The position numbers and the translations under genes were made by a program. The notes beneath the pieces are model-generated. The model was not told where the DNA came from. It saw only the letters and a program-made list of their open reading frames with translations, and ran no database searches. From JAGPCK01 sp041675505 (GTDB taxonomy: Bacteria; Bacteroidota; Bacteroidia; UKL13-3), in contig JBAYTR010000013.1 of the NCBI GenBank assembly GCA_041675505.1, positions 1 to 64,000 on the forward strand: a stretch of DNA of 64,000 bases. Reading direction: 5' to 3'. Below, piece after piece: positions 37,601-44,763 of the stretch (position 1 is its first letter; the number at the start of each line of letters is the position of its first letter).

Positions 37601-39084
37601 TTATTGTGTCGTTTGGAAAAAGCGACTGCGCTAGTGATACGAGAATGAAAAGTTAAAGCATGGAATGCTTGATACTTTTCCATTACTATATTCAATGCGT
37701 AATTGTGTGCATAGTCAGTAATACTTTCTGATTTTGTCAACTGAATATTCCGCTCAATGTATTTCTTTAAATCGCTGTCTGAAACACCAACCGCAATAAT
37801 TTTATAGTTCACTAAAATCTTCTTTGTAATTGCAGTTCCAAAAGTCATACGATAGGCTTCTTTACCATAAACTTTGGGATTGCTCATATCTTTTAGAAAA
37901 GTAATTCTCCCTGTATGCTTTGCTTTCAATTCAGGTGACGCAATTCGAGGGGTTGCAGTCATGTAGAGGCGTTTTACGCCTCTTACTTTTTCTTTATTAT
38001 GAACTAAAGTGAACTTGTTTTGGTCTTCAAAACCTGCTGTCTTGTGGGCCTCATCTGCAATTATCAAATCAAATTGAAAGTCTGGAACTTCCTGTAGTGC
38101 ATCGACAACAACTTGCAAGGATTGATAAGTTGAAAAGACAACTTTGTTTTCTGGTCTTTGCAAAAATGAAGCAACAAGATTTTTATCAGATGTTACATTT
38201 CCTGGTATTTCGTAAGTGTGTGTAATTGCAATATCGTTGTCAATGTCTGCATCAATATCTTTTTCGCTACAAACATTTAAGCGAATAAATTTCGTGTTGT
38301 ATGCTTCGTTCCAATTGCTTTTAATTTGTCGCAACAACGCTAAAGAGGGAACTAAAACCAAAGTATTTGCAGCTTGTAGTTTCTCCTTAATCCAAAGAGA
38401 TGTCAATGTTTTTCCTGCTCCGCAGGGCAAAATCAATTGGCCTCTTTCGTTGTCTTTAAAGTGGTTTACTACTGCTTCAATTGCGTCTTCTTGGTAATCG
38501 TGTGGAGTTGGTTTTTTGATTTCTTTAATCGGTAAACCGATTAAAGCGGTTCTCATTTTCTCAAAGGTCGCTGCTGAAATATTTTGAAGATGTGAGTAAC
38601 TGAAAAATTTGAAGTTGTCCGTTAAGTTTTGAGCGACTTGCGTTATGTCAGAAGAGTTTGAAAAAACACAATGTAAGTCAGCGTTTCGGGCAAAGCCAAA
38701 GAAGTTCCCCAATTTGTCTGCGTTCCAATTGAGTTTTACAGTTTCGTCATTTTTGAATTTGCATTGAATAGCAATTACTTTTCCGTCACGGTCAATAATT
38801 AGTAAATCTATACCGTGTTCAACTGTCGGCAAGTTTAGCTTTTGTTTTAGGTCGGCTGGTATTTCTTCATAGAGATAAATTTCTTTGCAGTCATATTCTG
38901 CTGCAAATTCGTTGTCATGGAGAAAACAAAGTTTTGTAAAGTATTCAAATAATTTTCCTGCTCTTGTTGTCTTGGCGGTTGTGTCTGTCGCTGAAGTGTT
39001 ATATTCTGAAAGTTTCGGTTTCAGGTCAGTCCACGAATGAACACCTTGTAAAAGTCCAGCTAATATTTTTTCATTTTCTGTCAT
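34630..39084 (-). CDS. nuclease-helicase with tandem helicase-associated repeats (cassette 7)
   Basis: 1484 residues. N-terminal PD-(D/E)xK nuclease-like domain with HGIDLLIID (Asp93) and AIQCKFK (107-111), as in Mrr-type enzymes. SF2 helicase core: LPCGAGKT (219-226), DEAH (344-347), TATPR (376-380) and QSAGRALRKAKHR. From about residue 675 to the end come 11 copies of the helicase-associated (HA) repeat (W..Y..L..Y...... P.......W...QR......L......L..IGF.W). HA-repeat helicases of this kind occur in mobile elements and some anti-phage or restriction systems; a defence role is inference. The gene fills a cassette of about 4.9 kb, unusually long, and is flanked by hairpins iii and iv. Confidence 0.88.
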   Translation of the reverse strand: MTENEKILAGLLQGVHSWTDLKPKLSEYNTSATDTTAKTTRAGKLFEYFTKLCFLHDNEFAAEYDCKEIYLYEEIPADLKQKLNLPTVEHGIDLLIIDRDGKVIAIQCKFKNDETVKLNWNADKLGNFFGFARNADLHCVFSNSSDITQVAQNLTDNFKFFSYSHLQNISAATFEKMRTALIGLPIKEIKKPTPHDYQEDAIEAVVNHFKDNERGQLILPCGAGKTLTSLWIKEKLQAANTLVLVPSLALLRQIKSNWNEAYNTKFIRLNVCSEKDIDADIDNDIAITHTYEIPGNVTSDKNLVASFLQRPENKVVFSTYQSLQVVVDALQEVPDFQFDLIIADEAHKTAGFEDQNKFTLVHNKEKVRGVKRLYMTATPRIASPELKAKHTGRITFLKDMSNPKVYGKEAYRMTFGTAITKKILVNYKIIAVGVSDSDLKKYIERNIQLTKSESITDYAHNYALNIVMEKYQAFHALTFHSRITSAVAFSKRHNKLVPNAISTSISGAQTTSEREIILKAFEQADKAVVSNAKCLTEGVDVPVIDVVYYSDPKNSKIDIVQSAGRALRKAKHRNKEMGFIVVPIFHKDRETVEDAIEKSDYKNLITVIRSLCDQDERLVTEINELAWEKESRKQKATIEFTFSDDQTEKVIQFEQIQEKLKNALFNQVIETLKDSWEIHYKEVEQYFKANGNSNIPARYKLENGFGLGTWCVSQRVNFNKGLLSDSEIKKLEKLNFDFDPDKSLFESDFQKLLDYKAKNGHVNVPTMGTYLGRKVNKFRINYRKGILSQERIDRLTSIGFQFTFEELKTWDERFLELKNYYELHNTKQVNSAIDLALYSWERRQRQTYSKGKLEQEQVNKLNEIGFDWTYRVVRETKDKWDVRFEIFKKYWKNNHTIEIPENHSDYEILKLFVKDLKYNFGRNRLNDTRLNQLKEIGFNFNLLPTSETKEKQWDSFYERLKALYASKGNSLIPKSDEFSDMPPWIAAQRRAKMLGSLIEAKEKLLNEIGFPWTGKIQANKESEEDKISNERRWNESYSELKEYYLKHNTCLVPFTEEYNSLRLWTITQRKSGKKNLLSEERRKLLDEINFPWEVQLGARRKREKKDTVTHEEEWNASFDELLTFHNEFKTFIIPNDKKYQSLRSWCSTQRIFNNKGKIQEDRFKKLDALGFPWELKRGRKKIREHVERHSYASQWETMFNVLVDYHQTHQTFKIPLDEKYGTLRRWVQTQQNLKRKDKLAPERLQKLSDINFTWSIESPTPNRFGKDNEGYWLKMFDQLFSFVIKHNHAIIPRGDDTTRALALWLVKQRKLFREGKLPQEKIEKFKRINVDLAYNRSQEFESIWMKRYNELVEFKEKFGHCSPSAKKAEEKSIGTWVLLQRMDRKKNKLEERKVKLLDNINFIWNAEASKKTSTLKDDVWLSKYNLLVEYKRKNNTTIVPQHDKFLGRWVNDQRVNYKRNKLSQFRMDKLNEIGFVWDVKNNRQ

Positions 39085-39258
39085 CAGAAACGAAAAGTTG
39101 TCAGGTTACGGGGTGCGGTTGGGCAAAAGCAAATGTGGTGCAACTGTGTGTCGGCTTGTGGGTGGCGTTGCACCTCTTTTGATTTTGCTGAAGCGTTGGC
39201 TTTTCTTTCCGTCATATTTCTGTCGTTCGTTTGTTGCACTGTCGTCTTTTTAGAATGA
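39085..39258 (-). promoter_or_regulatory. leader of cassette 7
   Basis: 174 bp between attC F and the helicase ATG. It begins with the cassette leader motif AAAGACGACAGTGCAACA (minus strand) and contains hairpin iv. No consensus promoter was recognised. Confidence 0.4.
39123..39188. repeat. cassette-internal hairpin (iv)
   Basis: Arms GCAAAAGCAAA / TTTTGATTTTGC (one mismatch) and GGTGCAAC / GTTGCACC (exact), with TGT opposite TCT between them. Faces hairpin iii across the helicase gene. Confidence 0.7.
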
Positions 39259-39427
39259 GGCATAACGTCCACTGCTACACGATCGTACGGGACTTGGTAC
39301 GAATAAAGTTAAAGAACTTGGCTGTAATTTTCGCAAAGCGAACAGCCAAGTTTTGAGATTTTCATTAGGACGATGAGCATGCGGAAAGAACGTCCACCCG
39401 TATGGCGTGTAGCAACTGTTATAGGGC
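39259..39427 (-). repeat. attC-like element F
   Basis: 169 bp, the longest. Cores GGCATAAC (39259-39266) and GTTATAGGGC (39418-39427). Inner arms TGCTACACG and its complement, plus TACGGG; a private perfect central hairpin around CTTGGCTG (39318-39351). Closes cassette 6. Confidence 0.8.
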
Positions 39428-40039
39428 GTTTTTCTCATTCGGTTCATATTTTTCTCTAACTTGGTCTGCCCATACTGCTACATAATTATCTGCCCAATTT
39501 TCTCGCTTTTGTTCCGTAGTCTTGCTCCAATACCTTTTATAAAAACTGTCAATTGAGTGTCCGATTTCGTGAAGCAGTAAGTTCTCCAAGTAATATTCCT
39601 TAATCTTTTCCTCAGTCCATTTTAAATACCAACCTGCTTGATCTTCTTTCAATTCTGTCGTGAAGTCTTTATAGAAATTTATAATTCTCTTTAACGGCTT
39701 CTTTATACCTAATCTCATTTTATTGTCTGTTGGGAATGGATTGAGAACAATCAAGTAAACTCCACTTCCACAAATAAAAGAACCTTGAAATGTCTTGCCG
39801 TCTAAATAGTCTGACTTTTTAATTTTTTGAAACCAAATATGAGTTAAATGGTCTATGTGGTCATTTGGAAGTCGGTTAAGAATATCTTTTACTTCGTCTA
39901 TAGTCACAGGGAAATAAAAGTCACGTGAAGGATTATCAACAATAAAAACTGGTTTTTCTTGTCCTTCAATTGGGGCAGTCAAGTTGTGTTTTCTATTAAA
40001 AATATTGTCAGCAAGTTTGAGTCTTTTACGTCCACCCAT
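39419..40039 (-). CDS. HExxH metalloprotease-like protein (cassette 6)
   Basis: 206 residues from the ATG at 40039, chosen because GGAGATATA directly precedes it and because the upstream GTG (40093) falls in the cassette leader motif. The zinc motif LLHEIGHSID is followed 20 residues on by ENWADNYVAVWAD, resembling the E-x-x-A-D spacing of ImmA/IrrE-like zincins. No DNA-binding domain, no signal. The stop codon TAA lies inside the attC core (CTATAAC), so the gene ends exactly at the cassette border. Protease activity is inference; it could be a toxin or regulator of a toxin system. Confidence 0.7.
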   Translation of the reverse strand: MGGRKRLKLADNIFNRKHNLTAPIEGQEKPVFIVDNPSRDFYFPVTIDEVKDILNRLPNDHIDHLTHIWFQKIKKSDYLDGKTFQGSFICGSGVYLIVLNPFPTDNKMRLGIKKPLKRIINFYKDFTTELKEDQAGWYLKWTEEKIKEYYLENLLLHEIGHSIDSFYKRYWSKTTEQKRENWADNYVAVWADQVREKYEPNEKNAL

Positions 40040-40111
40040 TATATCTCCGAATCTTCTGTTCTTCTTCCAAGCTGTATGTTTTCTTGTCTGCACTTTTTCG
40101 TGATTTAAAAT

Positions 40112-40247
40112 GCCCTATAACGGTTTGCCGCTTTGCGAAGGCGGGGATTTTCAGCACTAAACTTCATTAGATGCACAAAGTTTGAATTTAGCACTTCACA
40201 GTCATAGAAGCGCCAAACCCCCGCTTTTGCAAAACGGCTGTTAGCGG
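40112..40247 (-). repeat. attC-like element E
   Basis: 136 bp. Cores GCCCTATAAC (40112-40121) and GTTAGCGG (40240-40247); inner arms TTTGCGAAGGCGGGG against the complement of TTTGCAAAAGCGGGG. Closes cassette 5. Confidence 0.82.
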
Positions 40248-40816
40248 TTCGTTGTTTTATCACTTTTGTAGTTGATATATTCATTTTGCAATATTGAAAA
40301 TACAATTGAATCTTCAAATTTGTCTTCTACAAAATAATGTTGTCTTAATAAGCCTTCTTTAATGAAGTGATGGCTTTCGATGATTTTCAAAGAAGGAATG
40401 TTATTGCTTCCAACAAGGGCTTCAATTCTGTGTAAATTCAATTCATTAAAGCCATAATCAATAATTGAACTTACGGCTTCGCTCATTAATCCCTTTCTTT
40501 TAAACTTTTCATCAGAAATGTTATAACCTATTTCAGCTCGATTATGTTCTCTATTCCAATTATGAAGTCCACACCGTCCAATTATAGAATTTGTTGTTTT
40601 TTCTGTCAATAAGAAAAGAATGAAGTCTCTATTATATGATGAATATCCATTTTTGTACTTGAATATTTCCTGCTGATAATCTTCTTCTGAACGATGTCCT
40701 AATACTTTCATTATTTCATCCTTTTGGAAATTATCAAAAATAAAAGTCATGTCTTGAGGTGAATAACCAGTCAACACTAGTCTTTGTGTTTCTATTTTTA
40801 TTGGTTTAAAATTCAT
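40241..40816 (-). CDS. RimJ/RimL-type GNAT acetyltransferase (cassette 5)
   Basis: 191 residues, opening IKIETQRLVLTGYSPQDM as in the RimJ/RimL group. Conserved IIGRCGLHNWNREHNRAEIGY, KFKRKGLMSEAVSSIIDYGF (acetyl-CoA loop) and GSNNIPSLKIIESHHFIKEG. Full length. GGAGATATAAA lies just before the ATG. Its stop codon TAA is inside the core box CGCTAAC at the cassette end, so the reading frame reaches the recombination site. Substrate unknown (N-terminal protein acetylation or a small molecule). Confidence 0.88.
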   Translation of the reverse strand: MNFKPIKIETQRLVLTGYSPQDMTFIFDNFQKDEIMKVLGHRSEEDYQQEIFKYKNGYSSYNRDFILFLLTEKTTNSIIGRCGLHNWNREHNRAEIGYNISDEKFKRKGLMSEAVSSIIDYGFNELNLHRIEALVGSNNIPSLKIIESHHFIKEGLLRQHYFVEDKFEDSIVFSILQNEYINYKSDKTTNR

Positions 40817-40860
40817 TTTATATCTCCGTCTATTATTTTTTGAGTCGCCCTACACAATGA

Positions 40861-40995
40861 CCGCTAACGTTTTTCAGATTTGCGATGGGCGGGATTTTTA
40901 CCACTGAACTTGATGCGGAGCACAAAACTTTCGGCTACCACTAAACTGTCTGCGGAGCACGAAACCCCGCCTATTGCAAATGTGCTGTTATATGC
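40861..40995 (-). repeat. attC-like element D
   Basis: 135 bp. Cores CCGCTAAC (40861-40868) and GTTATATGC (40987-40995). Inner arms ATTTGCGATGGGCGGG against the complement of ATTTGCAATAGGCGGG. Centre carries ACTGAACTTGATGCGGAG. Closes cassette 4. Confidence 0.83.
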
Positions 40996-41018
40996 TGCCC
41001 TTTTTTCTGTCGTGTCCA

Positions 41019-41627
41019 TTAGCAACAATTTTCTCCTGCTTGAATTGGTGGACATTTAACTGTCCCGTAACTACAATAAACACAACAGTCGCCTTGTAAT
41101 GGTTTCAGTCGTGTTTTACATTTTTCACACTCATAGAAATATACACAAGCGTCTGTCGGCATAATTTCAGTTTTCTTGTGTCCGCAGTTGGGGCAGGTCA
41201 AAGTTGATTGTGTTTCAACGGTCTTACCGTTGTAGGTTGTGCAAGTGTCGCAAGTTCCGTTCATTTTGTTTCGTTTATAATTCCAAATTGTCGCTATGAG
41301 AAGTCCGAACATACCAGCATAAAGAAAATATGTCCAGTAGTCGCTGTCGTTTATGTGGTAAGCGTAAAAAATTAAAAGTCCGCTTGGAATAGCAACCATT
41401 AACGGATACATACAACGGTGTCTGCGATACGAAATGTAAAGTCCGCCAACAGATATTAAAACCATTGCTTGAAAAATCCACATTGTCCACCCACCGAAAA
41501 GTTCAAAACTACCAAGTCCAAGTGCCGATGCTGCAAATGCAAAAAGTGGAAAACAACAAGGTGAAAATATTGCGGTCAAGAAAAGTCCAGCCGTCCCCAA
41601 TTTGTCTATGTTACTCGTTAATTTCAT
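41019..41627 (-). CDS. MerC-domain protein with GDCCVxC tail (cassette 4)
   Basis: 202 residues. The N-terminal 115 residues form a four-helix MerC-like membrane domain, with paired cysteines in IFSPCCFPLFAF as in mercury transporters. Then a cytosolic cysteine-rich part: CDTC, LTCPNCGHKKTE, FYECEKCKTRLKP and QGDCCVYCSYGTVKCPP, the GDCCVxC domain seen in heavy-metal or selenium-linked proteins. The fusion suggests metal binding and transport, most likely Hg(II); no merA or merR gene is seen. Ends 23 bp from attC D. Confidence 0.85.
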   Translation of the reverse strand: MKLTSNIDKLGTAGLFLTAIFSPCCFPLFAFAASALGLGSFELFGGWTMWIFQAMVLISVGGLYISYRRHRCMYPLMVAIPSGLLIFYAYHINDSDYWTYFLYAGMFGLLIATIWNYKRNKMNGTCDTCTTYNGKTVETQSTLTCPNCGHKKTEIMPTDACVYFYECEKCKTRLKPLQGDCCVYCSYGTVKCPPIQAGENCC

Positions 41628-41676
41628 TGTTGTCTTTTCTGTTGTTTAAATGTTGCACTGTCGGTCTGGTAGGGTT

Positions 41677-41812
41677 GCATATAACGGTTGGCAGCTACAA
41701 GAAGTTGGCGATTTCGAAGCACAAAACTGTCGGCCACCAATGAACTTGATACGAAGCACAAAGCTTCATTTAACCACTGAACCGCCAATTTCTTGTAGGT
41801 GCTGTTATGGGC
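41677..41812 (-). repeat. attC-like element C
   Basis: 136 bp. Cores GCATATAAC (41677-41685) and GTTATGGGC (41804-41812). Inner arms CTACAAGAAGTTGGCG against the complement of CTACAAGAAATTGGCG. Closes cassette 3. Confidence 0.84.
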
Positions 41813-41829
41813 TGTGCTTCTTCCTGGGT

Positions 41830-43383
41830 TTAATTCGTCCATACCGCAATTCCTGTTTTGTCTTTGTCATTTGGGTTGAGTAACTGTCCTTGATTTATTT
41901 GTCCGGAGTAAAAGTTTGAATAAATTATTTGTTTATCAATTTCAAGTTTGAACCGAAGCTGTGTTTTAAATTTTCCTTTAAAGATTGGGGTTGCAAAAAT
42001 TTGAAACTCGTTTGGAGCAAGTCGTAAAGTGTAATAGCTATTGCCACAAAAACTATTTATAAAATTGTCGATGTCTTGCCACTCTCCATTCTTATTTTTT
42101 GCTTGCTGGATAATTTTTATCCGTCCGTCTTGTGCAGGAATCTTGACGGTGTCTTTTGAAGCGTTAATCAAATAGAGTTTGTGTGCAAAATATTTGTCTG
42201 CAAATACAGTCAAGTCCGCTGTATCAACTTTAAGAGTAAGTTCGTTTAAAGTAGCAAATGTTTGCTTTCTGGGAAAGTTATCGCTACCAGCGTATTTGTC
42301 GGCATAAAGTGGTTTGCTGATTTCTAAAGTATCAAGCTCCCATTTTGACAAATCAATTTTTGTGTATTCAAGTCCGAGTTGTTCTTTCCAAACAAATTCA
42401 CCTTTATAGTTTATGTAACCCCATTGATGATTTTGTTTTGCTCTGCAAAGTCCATTTGAGAAACCATCATATTCGATTTGTTCAAATTGCGGTTTGATAA
42501 CTACTTTTCCTGTTTTGTCAATGAAACCCCAACCATCTTTATCTCTGAAAGCTGCAAGCCCTTCTTTAAAATCTCTGATGTCGTGATATTGGATTGGAAT
42601 TACAAGCTTGCCAGATGTGTCAATAAAACCTGCTTTGTGGTCTGAACCTGCAATTACCGCTTGAGCCATACCGTCTGAAAAGTCAAAGTATGTCAGGTCT
42701 TGACGCTCAAGATTTATTTTCTTATTCCCTGATTTGTCGATATAAAAATTGCTTCCGTTTTCTTGAACGATAGCCAAACCTTCAGAAAATCTATTAGCAT
42801 TCATCTCTTTGAAGAATCTAACCGTTTTTCCAGTCGTGTCTATATACTTACTGCTGTCGCCAGACCATACTACCGCAATACCGTCATAAAATCTTCCTGA
42901 ACTGTAAGGGAAATGGGTGTTAATTACGATTTCTCCTTTTTTATTTAAGTAACACACTTCTTCATTAATTTCTACTTCTGCTCTTCCATTATAGAATGTG
43001 CCAACATCATTAAATTCCGTTATGAATGCAATACTACCGTCTGTCCGAATAAAAGCGTTTTGAAAGGTTGTGTCTTTTTTGATTGTAACATTACAAAGTC
43101 CGTCAGAGAATTGTGCAACTCTGTAATACTTTGGTTCAATAACTATTTTGCCTGTCGTGTCTATAAAACCCCAAACCGTGTCAATAAGAATTGCCGCAAG
43201 CCCGTCTGAAAATTGACCTGCACCATCAAATTGGCATTGAATTACTGTTTGTCCGTCTGAATTGATGTAACCCCACTTGCCAAACTCCTTTATTGGAAAA
43301 AGTCCGCTTGGCTTGGTAGCATCAGTTGTCCGACCGCAAGCAAAAAGCAGTAGTAAAATTGAATATGTCAGCAGTCCTTTCAT
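41830..43383 (-). CDS. WG-repeat lipoprotein (cassette 3)
   Basis: 517 residues from MKGLLTYSILLLLFAC, a lipoprotein signal; an upstream frame start at 43407 was rejected because the leader motif ACAGTGCAACA abuts the ATG at 43383. About nine WG (KWG) repeats follow to residue 330 (for instance WGFIDTTGKIVIEPKY, FSDGLAAI). The last 170 residues are a separate beta-rich domain without a name. WG repeats form beta-propeller-like surfaces for protein contacts. Envelope location is likely; function unknown. Confidence 0.88.
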   Translation of the reverse strand: MKGLLTYSILLLLFACGRTTDATKPSGLFPIKEFGKWGYINSDGQTVIQCQFDGAGQFSDGLAAILIDTVWGFIDTTGKIVIEPKYYRVAQFSDGLCNVTIKKDTTFQNAFIRTDGSIAFITEFNDVGTFYNGRAEVEINEEVCYLNKKGEIVINTHFPYSSGRFYDGIAVVWSGDSSKYIDTTGKTVRFFKEMNANRFSEGLAIVQENGSNFYIDKSGNKKINLERQDLTYFDFSDGMAQAVIAGSDHKAGFIDTSGKLVIPIQYHDIRDFKEGLAAFRDKDGWGFIDKTGKVVIKPQFEQIEYDGFSNGLCRAKQNHQWGYINYKGEFVWKEQLGLEYTKIDLSKWELDTLEISKPLYADKYAGSDNFPRKQTFATLNELTLKVDTADLTVFADKYFAHKLYLINASKDTVKIPAQDGRIKIIQQAKNKNGEWQDIDNFINSFCGNSYYTLRLAPNEFQIFATPIFKGKFKTQLRFKLEIDKQIIYSNFYSGQINQGQLLNPNDKDKTGIAVWTN

Positions 43384-43409
43384 TGTTGCACTGTAGTCAA
43401 ATAGCATTG

Positions 43410-43543
43410 CCCATAACGTTTTGGCGCTTGGCGCAGTGGCGGATTTCGGAGCACAAAACTGTCAATTAACCACAAAAGTTGATGCGAGGTAGAATGTTCA
43501 ATTAACCACGTCACCCGCCATTGAGCCAAACGCCTGTTGGCAG
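43410..43543 (-). repeat. attC-like element B
   Basis: 134 bp. Cores CCCATAAC (43410-43417) and GTTGGCAG (43536-43543). Inner arms GCGCTTGGCGCAGTGGCGG against the complement of GCGTTTGGCTCAATGGCGG. Closes cassette 2. Confidence 0.84.
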
Positions 43544-43546
43544 TAG

Positions 43547-44302
43547 TTATTCTATTCGTCTGCCAAGCCTGTCTGCCCATTGTGTCAAAAATTTATATGC
43601 TACATTTTGAACTGTTGTAAGTTGGCTAATTACATTTTCTACATATTGAACATCTACCGTCACACCACCATGAGCTATTTTGTTTCGTATATCATTATTG
43701 TCGTTAATCCAGTTGTTGTTTCCGTTAATGTATTCCCAATTTGCACAGTCGCCCCAAAGTGTTACAAAACAGTCCCATATTTTATTGATAATTCCCAGCC
43801 TTGTTCTTTCGTTGTAATTGCAATAACCGTCAGCTACAACACTAATTGAGTTCCAAAAGGCTAAAAATTTATCAAAAGGGTCTTCTGTGTATAAACCTTT
43901 GCGATACCAGCTAAATGCTCTAAGCAATTTATTCTCGTTTAGATTAAGTTGTCTTGCAAGGTCAAAACAAAACCTAAATTCATCTTCGTCAATAACAGCC
44001 CTTACAGTATTTCTGTCTGAAAGTTGACGATAATCATTTAAACTTACATTAAGGGCGGTTTTCGTTTTAATAGATAAAATGTCAAGCATTTTACCTACAA
44101 AAAGTAATGCAACTTTATAGGCTCTATCTTGGTCTGCGGTATAAACAGTTGACGAAATTAAGAAGCCCTGAGTATGCTTTCTTATTGATATGTCGCTACG
44201 AAACACATTGCCAAAGTCAAGTTCTTTGTCCGTATTAAAACTAATTGGTCTTTTTATTGATACTTGCCCCGAAACCAATAATTCAACATCGTAAATTCTC
44301 AT
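43547..44302 (-). CDS. HEPN-like protein of unknown function (cassette 2, second gene)
   Basis: 251 residues. A C-terminal helical region with NDNNDIRNKIAHGGVTVD carries the R-x4-H motif of HEPN domains, many of which are RNases in toxin and phage-defence systems; some of this Apea-like type have no proven activity. The N-terminal half (VSGQVSIKRPISFNTDKEL) is not recognised. It starts six bases after the small membrane protein gene and ends within a few bases of the attC. Function as a toxin or defence protein is inference. Confidence 0.65.
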   Translation of the reverse strand: MRIYDVELLVSGQVSIKRPISFNTDKELDFGNVFRSDISIRKHTQGFLISSTVYTADQDRAYKVALLFVGKMLDILSIKTKTALNVSLNDYRQLSDRNTVRAVIDEDEFRFCFDLARQLNLNENKLLRAFSWYRKGLYTEDPFDKFLAFWNSISVVADGYCNYNERTRLGIINKIWDCFVTLWGDCANWEYINGNNNWINDNNDIRNKIAHGGVTVDVQYVENVISQLTTVQNVAYKFLTQWADRLGRRIE

Positions 44303-44308
44303 ACGGTT

Positions 44309-44590
44309 TTATTTTTTGTCAGTTCCTTTAAGTAGGATTGAACCTGCTATTGCCATTAATCCAAGATATATCGGTGCGGCAGAAGTATAACCGCCACCAC
44401 CTGCGTCACCACCATAATTCCAATCCCCTGTCCAATGGGTACTTAAATTACTCATACGCCCAAAGTCGTCACTTATCAAGTTTAATAAAAATAGAAGAAC
44501 GCCAATTATTGGTGGAATTAGTAAAATAATTCCGAAAATGCGTTCAAGTCTGATGTTTTGTTTTGGTTGCTCTTTTTCTGTTGTTTCCAT
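44309..44590 (-). CDS. small glycine-rich membrane protein (cassette 2, first gene)
   Basis: 93 residues with two hydrophobic segments (about 18-41 and 70-86) around a glycine-rich hydrophilic loop (WNYGGDAGGGGY). No family recognised. It precedes the HEPN-like gene by six bases in the same cassette, so the two may act as a pair, for instance membrane partner and effector; no data support this beyond position. Confidence 0.7.
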   Translation of the reverse strand: METTEKEQPKQNIRLERIFGIILLIPPIIGVLLFLLNLISDDFGRMSNLSTHWTGDWNYGGDAGGGGYTSAAPIYLGLMAIAGSILLKGTDKK

Positions 44591-44625
44591 ATCGTTTAAA
44601 TTTTACGGTGTCGTTTTATAATTAC

Positions 44626-44757
44626 TGCCAACGGTTTCCGGCTTTGCGTTGGTGGGCTTTTGAAACCGTAAACTGTCTGCCAGTACCAACGTTTATTAAT
44701 TGCTCAAATGTTTCTATTCGCACTGTCCGCCCACTAACGCAAAGCCCGTGTTAGCGG
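44626..44757 (-). repeat. attC-like element A
   Basis: 132 bp. Cores TGCCAAC (44626-44632) and GTTAGCGG (44750-44757). Inner arms GGCTTTGCGTTGGTGGGC against the complement of GGCTTTGCGTTAGTGGGC. Its centre differs from the other elements. Closes cassette 1. Confidence 0.84.
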
Positions 44758-44763
44758 TAGTAA

